DNA of 18,698 nt from Oscillospiraceae bacterium (lineage in GTDB: Bacteria; Bacillota_A; Clostridia; Oscillospirales; Oscillospiraceae), in the NCBI GenBank assembly GCA_017537045.1, contig JAFYLN010000014.1, forward strand, positions 1-18,698, given 5' to 3'. Shown here in pieces: positions 1-7,210 of this stretch (its first letter is position 1; each line of letters opens with the position of its first letter). Made by a program: the position numbers and the translations under genes. A model generated the notes under the pieces. It saw only the letters and a program-made list of their open reading frames with translations. It was not told the origin of the DNA and ran no database searches.

Positions 1-444
1 CAGATGAACGCTCTGGATCGTCTGGACGAGGCTCTGCTGGAGACTCCCCGCGTCCGTGAGGACATGGGCTATCCTCCCCTGGTCACCCCCACCTCTCAGA
101 TGGTCGGCGTGCAGGCAGTTACCAACGTGCTGCAGGGCGAGCGCTACAAGAAGGTCTCCAAGGAGATCAAGGCTTACTGCCGCGGCGAGTACGGCCGTAC
201 TCCCGCTCCCATCAACCCCGAAATCCAGAAGATGATCCTGGGCGATGAGAAGCCCATCGAGGGCCGTTACGCCGATTCCCTGGCACCCATTGTCGAGCCC
301 ACCCGCGAGAAGCTGGGCGATCTGGCAAAGTGCGACGAGGATGTCCTGAGCTACATCGCATTCCCCAACCTGGCTGAGAAGTTCCTGGAGGAGCGCAAGG
401 CCAAAGAGGAGAACGTGGCTACCTACTCCATCGTGGAGTGCTAA
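1..444 (+). CDS. Oxaloacetate decarboxylase / carboxyltransferase alpha subunit, C-terminal part
   Basis: This is the last 147 codons of a gene that begins before the window; the frame is open from base 1. The protein contains the stretches MGYPPLVTPTSQMVG and YGRTPAPINPEIQK. These are typical of the C-terminal half of the carboxyltransferase domain shared by OadA and PycB (pyruvate carboxylase B). The enzyme moves the carboxyl group of oxaloacetate onto a biotin carrier. The protein ends shortly after this domain, with no Ala/Pro linker and no biotinyl domain, so biotin must come from the separate carrier gene at 838-1563. The gamma-subunit gene starts 13 bases downstream. Closest role: alpha subunit of a Na+-translocating oxaloacetate decarboxylase; a related carboxyltransferase with another substrate is possible because the active site lies outside the window. 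Confidence 0.88.
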   Translation, partial: QMNALDRLDEALLETPRVREDMGYPPLVTPTSQMVGVQAVTNVLQGERYKKVSKEIKAYCRGEYGRTPAPINPEIQKMILGDEKPIEGRYADSLAPIVEPTREKLGDLAKCDEDVLSYIAFPNLAEKFLEERKAKEENVATYSIVEC

Positions 445-457
445 GGAGGTAAGATAA

Positions 458-838
458 ATGACTTATCTTGCTGCCACTGCCGTTGATCTGGAGAATATCA
501 GCATCATGAATGCGGGCATCGTTGCAGTTCTGGGTTATGCCGTGGTTTTCTTCGGCCTGATCCTGCTGATGCTGGTCATCATGGCTATGGGCAAGGCCTT
601 CACCGCACAGAGCAAGAAGCCTGTTGCGAAGAAGGAAACTGCTCCTGTGGCTGCCGCTCCCGCCGCTGCTCCCGCAGCCGTTGTGGAAGCTCCCGCAGCT
701 CCCGGCTCCGCAGGCCCTGTCAAGCTGTATGACACGCCCCCCAAGACCGCTGCCATGATCATGGCCATCGTCGCAAATCAGATGGGTAAGCCCCTGAATG
801 AGCTGCGCTTCATTTCCATCAAGGAGGTTAAGGACTAA
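458..838 (+). CDS. Sodium-pump decarboxylase gamma subunit (OadG family)
   Basis: A 126-residue protein with one membrane helix (about residues 19-46), a basic stretch, an Ala/Pro-rich linker (about 60-88) and a short soluble C-terminal domain containing [14 protein letters not shown]. This is the plan of OadG/MmdD-type small subunits, which hold the soluble carboxyltransferase to the membrane beta subunit. An AAGGAGG site lies ahead of the ATG at 458. Its stop overlaps the next start (TAATG at 836-840), so translation of the biotin carrier is coupled to it. The C-terminal KPLxELRxxSI segment resembles the small delta/epsilon subunits of methylmalonyl-CoA decarboxylase. Family assignment is firm; the substrate of the whole complex is inferred from the alpha subunit. 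Confidence 0.85.
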   Translation: MTYLAATAVDLENISIMNAGIVAVLGYAVVFFGLILLMLVIMAMGKAFTAQSKKPVAKKETAPVAAAPAAAPAAVVEAPAAPGSAGPVKLYDTPPKTAAMIMAIVANQMGKPLNELRFISIKEVKD

Positions 839-1563
839 TGAAATATAAAGTTACTCTCAACGGCCGCACCTACGAGGTGGAGGTCGAAGCAGGCAAGGCC
901 ATGTGCGTTGCCGAATATGAGGCTTATGCCCCCGCAGCAGCTCCCGCTGCCGTACCTGTTGTTGCCGCTCCCGTGGCTGCACCTGCTCCCGCTGCTGCTC
1001 CTGCAGTCGGTGTTACCGTTTCCGGTGGTGAGTCTGTCACTGCTCCCATGCCCGGCAACATCCTGAAGGTCAATGTTTCCGAGGGGCAGACCGTCAAGGA
1101 AGGCGAAGTTCTGGTGGTTCTGGAAGCAATGAAGATGGAGAACGAGATCATGGCTCCCTGCTCCGGTGTTGTTACCGCTGTGCCCGTTTCCAAGGGCAGC
1201 ACTGTTGATACCGGCGCGCTGCTGGTTGCCATCGGCGGCACTGTTGTGGCTGCCGCTCCTGCTCCCGTGGCTGCTCCCGCACCTGCCGCAGCTCCCGTAG
1301 CTGCCCCCGTGGCTGCACCTGCCCCCGTGGCTGCTCCCGCTCCCGTGGCAGGTGAGGCTGTTAAGGCTCCCATGCCCGGCAACATCCTGAAGGTCGCTGT
1401 TTCCGCAGGCCAGGCCGTCAAGGAAGGTGATCTGGTGGTGGTTCTGGAAGCAATGAAGATGGAGAACGAAATTTTCGCTCCCAGAGCCGGTACCGTTGCA
1501 CAGGTTCTGGTTCAGAAGGGTTCCACCGTTGACACCGACGCTACTCTGGTCGTCCTCAGCTAA
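838..1563 (+). CDS. Biotin carboxyl carrier protein with two tandem biotinyl domains
   Basis: A 241-residue biotin carrier for the decarboxylase encoded around it. It starts with the usual [17 protein letters not shown] segment, followed by an Ala/Pro linker, a first biotinyl domain (about residues 65-133), a second Ala/Pro linker (about 134-170) and a second biotinyl domain (about 171-241). Each domain carries an intact EAMKMEN motif; the lysines expected to be biotinylated are K99 and K207. Carriers of this family normally have one biotinyl domain and about 120-150 residues. The gene overlaps the gamma subunit by one base, has its own AAGGAGG inside the end of that gene, and is followed by the beta subunit after 11 bases. 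Confidence 0.93.
   Translation: MKYKVTLNGRTYEVEVEAGKAMCVAEYEAYAPAAAPAAVPVVAAPVAAPAPAAAPAVGVTVSGGESVTAPMPGNILKVNVSEGQTVKEGEVLVVLEAMKMENEIMAPCSGVVTAVPVSKGSTVDTGALLVAIGGTVVAAAPAPVAAPAPAAAPVAAPVAAPAPVAAPAPVAGEAVKAPMPGNILKVAVSAGQAVKEGDLVVVLEAMKMENEIFAPRAGTVAQVLVQKGSTVDTDATLVVLS
1042..1470 (+). repeat. In-frame direct repeat encoding the two biotinyl domains
   Basis: Bases 1042-1146 and 1366-1470 are direct repeats exactly 324 bases (108 codons) apart. By eye I count about a dozen differences over 105 bases, and long runs match even at silent positions. The Ala/Pro-coding linkers between them are also internally repetitive (GCTCCCGTGGCTGC-like units). The repeats explain the doubled biotinyl domain. 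Confidence 0.9.
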
Positions 1564-1574
1564 GGAGGATTTCC

Positions 1575-2819
1575 ATGATCAATATTGGTGAAGTTCTTCT
1601 GAACTTGTGGGAAAGCTCCGGCTTTGCCTATATCTTCGCAAATATGGCTGGCGGCGGCTGGCAGAATCTGGTGATGCTGGTCATCGCCTGTGTGCTGCTG
1701 TATCTGGGCATCGTTAAGAAGTTCGAGCCCCTGCTGATGTGCGGCATCGCTTTCGGCTGCCTGCTGACCAACCTGCCCATGGGCGGCCTGTACCACGATG
1801 AACTGTGGCAGGCATTCATGGACCCCAATTCCGCAGCTTATCATTCCTACGGCACCATCCTGCGGGAGGGCGGCCTGCTGGACTTTTTCTACATTGGTGT
1901 TAAGACCAGTATCTACCCCTGCCTGATCTTTATGGGTGTTGGTGCCATGACCGACTTCGGTCCTCTGCTCAGCAATCCCAAGTCCCTGCTGCTGGGTGCC
2001 GCTGCTCAGATGGGCGTTTTTGTTGCGTTCTTCGGCGCTGTTGCCATGAATCTGCTGAATGGCTTCCTGGGCGTAAACTGGGGCTTTACCGGCCCTGAGG
2101 CTGCCTCCATCGGTATCATCGGCGGCGCTGACGGCCCCACCGCTATCTTCCTGACTACCAAGCTGGCACCCCATCTGCTGGGCGCTATTGCGGTTGCTGC
2201 TTATTCCTACATGGCACTGATCCCCCTGATCCAGCCCCCCATTATGAATGCGCTGACCACTCCCGAGCAGAGAAAAATCAAGATGGTTCAGACCCGTGTT
2301 GTTTCCAAGGCGGAGAAGATCATCTTCCCCATTCTGGTCACCATTTTCGTGGCTCTGCTGCTGCCCGACACCGCTGCCCTGATCGGCTGCCTGATGTTCG
2401 GTAATCTGGCCAAGGAGACCGGCCTGACGGACCGTCTGAGCGATACCATGCAGAACGCGCTGATGAACATCGTCACCATCCTGCTGTCCACCTCTGTTGG
2501 TGCCACCATGGTGGGTACCACCTTCCTGACCGCACAGACTCTGTCCATCGTTGTGCTGGGCGTTGTTGCCTTTGGCATTTCCACTGCCGGCGGTCTGCTG
2601 GGCGGCCTGATCATGTGCAAGGCTACCGGCGGTAAGGTCAATCCTCTGATCGGTTCTGCCGGCGTTTCCGCTGTTCCCATGGCTGCCCGTGTTTCCAACA
2701 CTGTTGGCCAGAAGAACAACCCCTCCAACTTCCTGCTGATGCACGCCATGGGTCCCAACGTGGCCGGCGTTATCGGCTCCGCCATCGCCGCAGGTTTCCT
2801 GCTGAGCGTTTTCGGCTAA
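1575..2819 (+). CDS. oadB: Sodium-pumping decarboxylase beta subunit (OadB family)
   Basis: A 414-residue polytopic membrane protein that decarboxylates carboxybiotin and couples this to Na+ export. It carries the family signature GIIGGADGPTAIF (about residues 180-192, with the conserved Asp at 186). It also has the conserved C-terminal region SAVPMAARVSNTVGQKNNPSNFLLMHAMGPNVAG-like (about 359-395, quoted as the family stretch), rich in the Asn/Ser residues known to matter for Na+ passage. An AAGGAGG site lies 7 bases ahead of the ATG. It is the last gene of the operon and is followed by a strong terminator at 2831. It cannot be distinguished by sequence alone from methylmalonyl-CoA or glutaconyl-CoA decarboxylase beta subunits; the PycB/OadA-like alpha subunit favours oxaloacetate. 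Confidence 0.92.
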   Translation: MINIGEVLLNLWESSGFAYIFANMAGGGWQNLVMLVIACVLLYLGIVKKFEPLLMCGIAFGCLLTNLPMGGLYHDELWQAFMDPNSAAYHSYGTILREGGLLDFFYIGVKTSIYPCLIFMGVGAMTDFGPLLSNPKSLLLGAAAQMGVFVAFFGAVAMNLLNGFLGVNWGFTGPEAASIGIIGGADGPTAIFLTTKLAPHLLGAIAVAAYSYMALIPLIQPPIMNALTTPEQRKIKMVQTRVVSKAEKIIFPILVTIFVALLLPDTAALIGCLMFGNLAKETGLTDRLSDTMQNALMNIVTILLSTSVGATMVGTTFLTAQTLSIVVLGVVAFGISTAGGLLGGLIMCKATGGKVNPLIGSAGVSAVPMAARVSNTVGQKNNPSNFLLMHAMGPNVAGVIGSAIAAGFLLSVFG

Positions 2820-2830
2820 TTTTACACTAC

Positions 2831-2861
2831 AAAAGTCCGCTCCAATCGGAGCGGACTTTTT
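2831..2861 (+). terminator. Intrinsic terminator of the decarboxylase operon
   Basis: AAAAGTCCGCTCC (2831-2843), loop AATC and GGAGCGGACTTTT (2848-2860) form a perfect 13-bp stem ending in a T run, 11 bases after the beta-subunit stop. Confidence 0.93.
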
Positions 2862-2863
2862 CG

Positions 2864-2892
2864 TTGACAATCCATTTTCTCTTTGATATTCT
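2864..2892 (+). promoter_or_regulatory. Promoter of the dCMP deaminase gene
   Basis: TTGACA (2864-2869), a 17-base spacer and TATTCT (2887-2892), preceded by an extended -10 TGA. It sits between the operon terminator and the ATG at 2919. Confidence 0.75.
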
Positions 2893-2918
2893 AAATAAAA
2901 ACCGATGGAGGAAATCAT

Positions 2919-3416
2919 ATGAAAAGACAGGATTATATCAACTGGGACGAATATTTTATGGGTATTGCCATGCTGGCGGCAAAGCGCAGCAAGGATCCCA
3001 GCACGCAGGTAGGTGCCTGCATCGTATCTGCAGATAACATCATCATCTCCACCGGCTATAACGGCATGCCCAAGGGCTGCTCCGATGATGAATTTCCCTG
3101 GGACCGCACCGGCGAGGAGACGAAGTACCCTTACGTTGTCCATGCAGAGCTGAACGCAATTCTCAACGCCAGCGGCCGTGACCTGCGGGGCAGCCGCCTG
3201 TATGTGGCACTGTTTCCCTGCAATGAATGTGCTAAGGCTATCATCCAGAGCGGTGTGAAGGAAGTGCTCTACCTGTCCGACAAATATGCCGACACGCCCG
3301 TCACCAAGGCATCCAAGCGGATGCTGGATGCAGCCGGTGTCAAATACACCCAGCTTCGCACCCGGCTGGAATCCATCACGCTTGATTTCATCCCGGAGGA
3401 AGAGAGAAATAAATAA
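2919..3416 (+). CDS. dCMP deaminase (ComEB-like, zinc-dependent)
   Basis: A 165-residue cytidine/deoxycytidylate deaminase. The zinc site is complete: H75-A-E77 (HAE) and P100-C101-x-x-C104 (PCNEC). The segments KDPSTQVGACIV and STGYNGMPKGC are characteristic of deoxycytidylate deaminases, which convert dCMP to dUMP to feed dTTP synthesis. Length fits the family, including ComEB of competence operons, but no competence genes are nearby, so a housekeeping nucleotide role is more likely. ATG at 2919 follows GGAGG with normal spacing. The gene has its own promoter and shares a terminator with the convergent degV-like gene. Confidence 0.93.
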   Translation: MKRQDYINWDEYFMGIAMLAAKRSKDPSTQVGACIVSADNIIISTGYNGMPKGCSDDEFPWDRTGEETKYPYVVHAELNAILNASGRDLRGSRLYVALFPCNECAKAIIQSGVKEVLYLSDKYADTPVTKASKRMLDAAGVKYTQLRTRLESITLDFIPEEERNK

Positions 3417-3423
3417 AAAACGA

Positions 3424-3453
3424 CCCTGTCCGGATTTCCGGACAGGGTTTTCG
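3424..3453. terminator. Bidirectional terminator between dCMP deaminase and DegV genes
   Basis: CCCTGTCCGG (3424-3433), loop ATTT and CCGGACAGGG (3438-3447) form a perfect 10-bp stem. It is followed by TTTT on the plus strand and flanked by an A run at 3415-3420 that gives a T run on the minus strand, so it can serve both convergent genes. Confidence 0.9.
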
Positions 3454-3457
3454 CATT

Positions 3458-4321
3458 TTAGCGGTGCTTTCCCATGAAGAACAGAGCCAGTGTACCGGGA
3501 CCTGAATGGGAGCCGATGACAGCACCTACATGGTTCATATGGACATGCTTGACACCGTGCTTTTCTTTCAGGATTCCGGCCAGATACTGGGCATCTTCAA
3601 GACAGTCACCGTGGGAGATGAACATGGTTTCGTTGTCGAAGCCGTCACCCAGTTCTGCCACTTTTTTTGCCAGTGCATCGATGGAAGCCCTGCGGCCGCG
3701 GACTTTCGATACATTGATCAAATGACCCTCATCATCCACATGCAGTACGGGCTTGATCTGCAGCATGGTGCCTACCAGCGCAGTTGCCGAACTGACACGT
3801 CCGCCCCGTTTCAGGAACATCAGATCGTCCACTGTAAACCAGTGGCAGAGGTTCAGCTTGTTTTCCTCCACCCAGTTGCGGAGGTCTTCCAGCTCCATGC
3901 CTGCATCCCTTTTGCCGCAGGCGTAATACACCAGCAGACCCTCGCCCAGAGAAGCGCAGAGAGTATCGACTACATAAGCCTTGCGGCTGGGATACTGCTC
4001 CATCAGTTCATTTGCCGCAATGACGGCGGACTGATAGGTGGTGGAAAGTCCGGAGGAAAAAGCCAGCACCAGCGCGTCCTGGCCGGATAAAAATGCGCTC
4101 TCAATCACGCCGCGCCATCCTTCCGGATTGACGGCGGAGGTGGTGGCGATTTCACCGCTGCGCAGGCCGTCGTAAAATTCCTTAATGCCTTCGTCCACAG
4201 AATCCACACGGTTTTCACCGCGGAACAGGACGCTGAGCGATACTTTTTCCACATTGAGGTTTTGCAGCATACCGGAGGGCAGGTCGCAGCCGGAATCGGT
4301 AATGATTTTATAATTAGGCAT
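3458..4321 (-). CDS. DegV family fatty-acid-binding protein
   Basis: A 287-residue DegV protein. The N-terminal KIITDSGCDLP, the central TTSAVNPE (about residues 60-67), SSGLSTTYQSA (about 89-99) and the C-terminal GAVIGSHSGPGTLALFF are the family's conserved blocks around the bound fatty acid. DegV/FakB proteins bind fatty acids, and FakB partners hand them to the kinase FakA; no fakA is visible here, so the partner is unknown. Two adjacent ATGs (4324 and 4321) follow AGGAGA; the second has the better spacing and is used here. A TTG start at 4339 would lie ahead of that site and is unlikely. The gene is divergent from the transporter at 4538, with overlapping promoter regions. Confidence 0.92.
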   Translation of the reverse strand: MPNYKIITDSGCDLPSGMLQNLNVEKVSLSVLFRGENRVDSVDEGIKEFYDGLRSGEIATTSAVNPEGWRGVIESAFLSGQDALVLAFSSGLSTTYQSAVIAANELMEQYPSRKAYVVDTLCASLGEGLLVYYACGKRDAGMELEDLRNWVEENKLNLCHWFTVDDLMFLKRGGRVSSATALVGTMLQIKPVLHVDDEGHLINVSKVRGRRASIDALAKKVAELGDGFDNETMFISHGDCLEDAQYLAGILKEKHGVKHVHMNHVGAVIGSHSGPGTLALFFMGKHR

Positions 4322-4339
4322 CATATATTCTCCTGACAA

Positions 4340-4367
4340 ATTAGACTGGACTAACCGCGTCTTTGAA
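4340..4367 (-). promoter_or_regulatory. Candidate promoter of the DegV gene
   Basis: On the minus strand TTCAAA (4362-4367) and TCTAAT (4340-4345) are separated by 16 bases. It overlaps the divergent plus-strand promoter at 4347-4376. A moderate match. Confidence 0.45.
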
Positions 4368-4376
4368 GCATATAAT
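4347..4376 (+). promoter_or_regulatory. Promoter of the cation transporter gene
   Basis: TGGACT (4347-4352), an 18-base spacer and a perfect TATAAT (4371-4376). Transcription is predicted to start near 4383, the first base of the stem described in the leader. Confidence 0.6.
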
Positions 4377-4381
4377 AAAGA

Positions 4382-4500
4382 CGGGTGATTTCCCGGTTAT
4401 CATACTGTGTGCAAATTGAAAAGTCACCCGATTGAATGGAGAACTGCCCGGTTGCACCGCCCGTTCCGGTAGAACAGGAACTCTACCGGCAGTAGAGTTG
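4382..4500 (+). promoter_or_regulatory. Structured leader with mutually exclusive hairpins
   Basis: The predicted 5' leader of the transporter mRNA is about 155 bases. CGGGTGATTT (4382-4391) can pair with AAGTCACCCG (4421-4430; 10 bp including one wobble). Downstream, CCGGTAGA (4466-4473) pairs perfectly with TCTACCGG (4482-4489), and AACTCTAC (4479-4486) pairs perfectly with GTAGAGTT (4492-4499). These two 8-bp hairpins share bases 4482-4486 and cannot coexist. This is the form expected of a riboswitch or attenuator, but I recognise no known class: the conserved cores of the yybP-ykoY manganese and NiCo riboswitches are absent. Confidence 0.4.
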
Positions 4501-4537
4501 GAATTTTGCCGTATTTACCATGGAAAAGAGGATGCCT

Positions 4538-5713
4538 GTGACACAATTACTGCTTAAAACATTTGTTGGACGCAATTTGGATGTGGAAGAGCCGGCAATC
4601 CGTGCAAATATCGGAAAGCTCTCCGGCGCGGTGGGAATGTTCAGCAATGTGCTGTTGTTTATACTGAAACTGGTGATTGGCATCCTTGCAGGCTCCGTGT
4701 CTATTATGGCGGATGCCCTGAATAATTTATCCGATGCAACCGGCGCCATCGTGACGCTGCTGGGCTTCAAACTGGCAGAACGCCCGGCGGATGCCCATCA
4801 CCCCTATGGACACGCCCGCTATGAGTACCTGTCCGGCCTTGCGGTGGCGGCTATCATCATTGTAATTGGCTTTGAACTGGCAAAAACCTCCGCAGAAAAG
4901 ATCATCCACCCTGTGGCAGTGGAGTTTTCTTTGCTGACCATGGTGGTACTTTGTGCGTCCATCGGCCTGAAAGTGTGGCTGGCAATTTTTAACCGCAAGC
5001 TGGGAAAACTGATCTGCTCCCAGACGCTGGAAGCAGCGGCGGTAGACAGCCGCAATGACTGTTTGGCGACATCTGCTGTGCTGATCGCCGGTCTGACAGA
5101 GCGCGTTTCCGGTTTGCAGGTGGATGGTTTCATGGGTCTTGCCGTGGCGGTTTTTATTCTGTACAGCGGCTGTCAACTGGCAAAACAGACCATCTCTCCG
5201 TTGCTGGGAGAGGCGACGGATCCCTATTTGCGGGAATGTATTGAAAATTATGTAAACTCCAATCCCAAGGTGCTGGGTTACCACGATCTGATGGTTCATG
5301 ATTACGGTCCGGGGCAGCGCTTTGCATCGCTGCATGTGGAAATGGATAAGGATGAAGATCCACTGCTGTGCCATGAGATTATTGATGCTATGGAGCGGGA
5401 ATGCCTGAAAAACCATGGCATCCACCTGGTGGTTCATTATGATCCTGTGGTGACGGGCGATCCGGAACAGGAACGGATGCGGGCGCTGGTAACCGCCATT
5501 TTGCGGGTCAGGGACGGGCGGATGAGTGTGCATGATTTTCGTATGGCAAAAGAAGAAAAGGTGACCAGCCTGATCTTTGATGTGGCACTGCCCATGGAGC
5601 TGCAGGGACAGGAGGAAGCGATCCGCAGTGCTCTGGAAGCCGCCCTGAACGACCTGGGGGAAAGGACGTATACAACGGATATTACCTTTGATCCGGCAGC
5701 TTTTGATGCATAA
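4538..5713 (+). CDS. Cation diffusion facilitator family transporter, possibly manganese type
   Basis: A 391-residue CDF exporter with about six membrane helices in the first 225 residues, a cytoplasmic ZT-dimer-like domain (about 226-305) and an extra C-terminal region of about 85 residues. Metal-site motifs visible are D59-x3-N63 in helix 2 (MADALNNLSD), HHPYGHARYE after it, and D170-x3-D174 in helix 5 (VDSRND). Zinc CDFs usually have His in the helix 5 position; its replacement by Asp is more like manganese exporters such as MntE, so substrate is inferred. GTG at 4538 is chosen because AAAAGAGG (4524-4531) sits 6 bases before it; ATG at 4520 has no ribosome binding site. Divergent from degV, with a long structured leader. 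Confidence 0.9.
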   Translation: MTQLLLKTFVGRNLDVEEPAIRANIGKLSGAVGMFSNVLLFILKLVIGILAGSVSIMADALNNLSDATGAIVTLLGFKLAERPADAHHPYGHARYEYLSGLAVAAIIIVIGFELAKTSAEKIIHPVAVEFSLLTMVVLCASIGLKVWLAIFNRKLGKLICSQTLEAAAVDSRNDCLATSAVLIAGLTERVSGLQVDGFMGLAVAVFILYSGCQLAKQTISPLLGEATDPYLRECIENYVNSNPKVLGYHDLMVHDYGPGQRFASLHVEMDKDEDPLLCHEIIDAMERECLKNHGIHLVVHYDPVVTGDPEQERMRALVTAILRVRDGRMSVHDFRMAKEEKVTSLIFDVALPMELQGQEEAIRSALEAALNDLGERTYTTDITFDPAAFDA

Positions 5714-5758
5714 ATCAGGCTCCCGCCGGACAACTGCCCAATAGGGTGCTAAAAAATT

Positions 5759-5799
5759 AAGCGATACCTGGTTTTTGAGCCAAGTATCGCTTGATTTTT
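5759..5799. terminator. Bidirectional terminator between transporter and MFS genes
   Basis: AAGCGATAC/GTATCGCTT (5759-5767 with 5784-5792), one mismatch, then TGG/CCA around an 8-base loop. It is followed by GATTTTT on plus and flanked by an A run (5751-5756) that serves the minus strand. Confidence 0.88.
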
Positions 5800-5823
5800 G
5801 TTGTTGGACAAATGAAATCGGAC

Positions 5824-7110
5824 TTACAGTTCTTCTAATGACCAGATATGTTTATCCACACGGAAGATCATGCAAACGCAGATGCCTGTAAGCCACAGCG
5901 CCGCAAATAGGAAAGCTGCGCCGCTTCCTTTTCCGGTGCCAAAAAGCCTCGCCAGCAGACCGTCTGCGGCCTGCATAGCCATGATCGGCTCAAACACTTC
6001 ATCTACCAGAATTCCACCCAGAAAGTAGCCCAGAGGGATGGTGAAAAACTGGAACGAGTTCCGGGCGGCGAAAACCCGCCCTTGAATCTCCATGGGAATA
6101 TTCAGCCGATAGACTGCTTCCAGATTGGTGCTCATCAACGGAATGGTGATCCATCCGAGAAATGCGCCCAGGCACCAGACCCATGTTTTGCTTCCGATGG
6201 CCAGAAGCAAATTCTCCGTGCACATAGAAACCATCAGGCAGTACCAGATGGCTCTTACCCGGTTCCTGGGGGAGGGCAGGAAGGATGCCAGAATGCTGCC
6301 AGCCAGCATGGTGATACCGACGACCGTATTGACGGTGCCCATGGCGGTCTCTGATGCTTTGGACAGTACCATAGCCGGGAACGCGGCGTTATACATACTG
6401 GCCACCAGATTGATACCGGCCAGGAACAGCATCAGGTGAAAGATGGCGGGGTTTGCCTTCAACCAGTGGACACCCTCCGCGGCGCTTTGCAGGACACTTT
6501 CCTGCTGTTTCCGGGATTCTGTCTTAGGAATGGGGATAAAGAACGACAGTACCAGAAAGGCAACCACAAAACTGCCGAGATCGATGGCAATGACCGTGCC
6601 GATTCCCCACAGACCCATAATTGCCGTTGTGATGATAGGCGTCAGAATAGAATTTAAGGCGTTGGACAGGTATCGCAGGCCGCCCACCTTCTGGTAGTAT
6701 TCCTGCTTCAGCAAGGCCGAAGTAGCCACCTCGGAGGCAGGCTGCTGGAAGGTGTTCATGAGGCCGGAAACTGCGTTGACAATGTACAGATGCCAGATCC
6801 GCAAGGCATCATGTTCCAGCAGCAACAGCACGGTGAGGGTGCTGAGAGCCGCCAGTGCATCGCAGACCAGCATGGTTTTCTTCTTGTCCCACCGGTCACT
6901 GAGAGCACCGGCAAAGATGCTGCAGATCACATAGGGGGCGTAAGAACAGACCATCAGCAGAGCCGTCCGCAGCGCAGAACCTGCCTGGGTATAGGACCAG
7001 ATCACCAGTGCATAGGCCGTCATGGCACTGCCAAGACCCGAAATAAGCTGGGTGAACCAGAGCAGCAAATAGCCGCGCATTTCCTTAAGATCATTTATGA
7101 ACCTTTTCAT
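5824..7110 (-). CDS. Mef-like MFS drug exporter
   Basis: A 428-residue major facilitator of the MFS_3 / Mef macrolide-efflux type with about 12 membrane helices. The MFS loop 2-3 motif reads GALSDRWDKKKTM (about residues 67-79). The order of N-terminal features (LLLWFTQLISGLGSAMTAYAL, then the motif A loop, then FQQPASEVATSALL) resembles Mef(A) and related proton-driven exporters of macrolides, from memory of that family. ATG at 7110 follows AAGGAG at 7121-7126. The gene lies downstream of a 13-codon leader peptide and competing hairpins (7116-7232), suggesting drug-responsive translation control. The small membrane protein gene at 7268-7684 is upstream on the same strand. The exact substrate cannot be told from sequence. 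Confidence 0.87.
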   Translation of the reverse strand: MKRFINDLKEMRGYLLLWFTQLISGLGSAMTAYALVIWSYTQAGSALRTALLMVCSYAPYVICSIFAGALSDRWDKKKTMLVCDALAALSTLTVLLLLEHDALRIWHLYIVNAVSGLMNTFQQPASEVATSALLKQEYYQKVGGLRYLSNALNSILTPIITTAIMGLWGIGTVIAIDLGSFVVAFLVLSFFIPIPKTESRKQQESVLQSAAEGVHWLKANPAIFHLMLFLAGINLVASMYNAAFPAMVLSKASETAMGTVNTVVGITMLAGSILASFLPSPRNRVRAIWYCLMVSMCTENLLLAIGSKTWVWCLGAFLGWITIPLMSTNLEAVYRLNIPMEIQGRVFAARNSFQFFTIPLGYFLGGILVDEVFEPIMAMQAADGLLARLFGTGKGSGAAFLFAALWLTGICVCMIFRVDKHIWSLEEL

Positions 7111-7115
7111 TTTGA

Positions 7116-7210
7116 CTTTGCTCCTTTTCTGATTTTGATATCATCGGTCGCAAAGCCATCAGGATAGTCATTTCTCCATGCAGCCCTATCCTATCCGGCT
7201 TTGCATGGAG
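7116..7210 (-). promoter_or_regulatory. Translational attenuator with competing RNA stems ahead of the MFS gene
   Basis: On the minus strand, arm 1 CTCCATGCA (7202-7210, inside the leader peptide) pairs perfectly with arm 2 TGCATGGAG (7174-7182). GCAAAGCC (7197-7204), which overlaps arm 1, pairs perfectly with arm 3 GGCTTTGC (7150-7157). Arm 3 can instead pair with GCAAAGTC (7114-7121; 8 bp with one wobble), which begins at the last base of the MFS ribosome binding site. AGGATAG/CTATCCT adds a further alternative stem in the loop region. Two copies of nearly the same arm compete for one partner, one in the leader and one at the ribosome binding site, as expected of an attenuator. Confidence 0.55.

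Noticed and set aside
924..1421. Minus-strand ORF opposite the biotin carrier
   Set aside because: Low-complexity Ala/Gly/Thr translation produced by the Ala/Pro linker codons on the other strand.
1560..3143. Very long minus-strand ORF (527 codons) opposite the beta subunit gene
   Set aside because: Its protein is rich in Gln, His, Gly and Asn with no domain. It is the mirror of a strongly codon-biased gene, and it crosses a terminator, a promoter and the dCMP deaminase start.
4382..4500. yybP-ykoY manganese riboswitch ahead of the cation exporter
   Set aside because: The conserved GGGGAGUAG-type core and its partner loop are not present.
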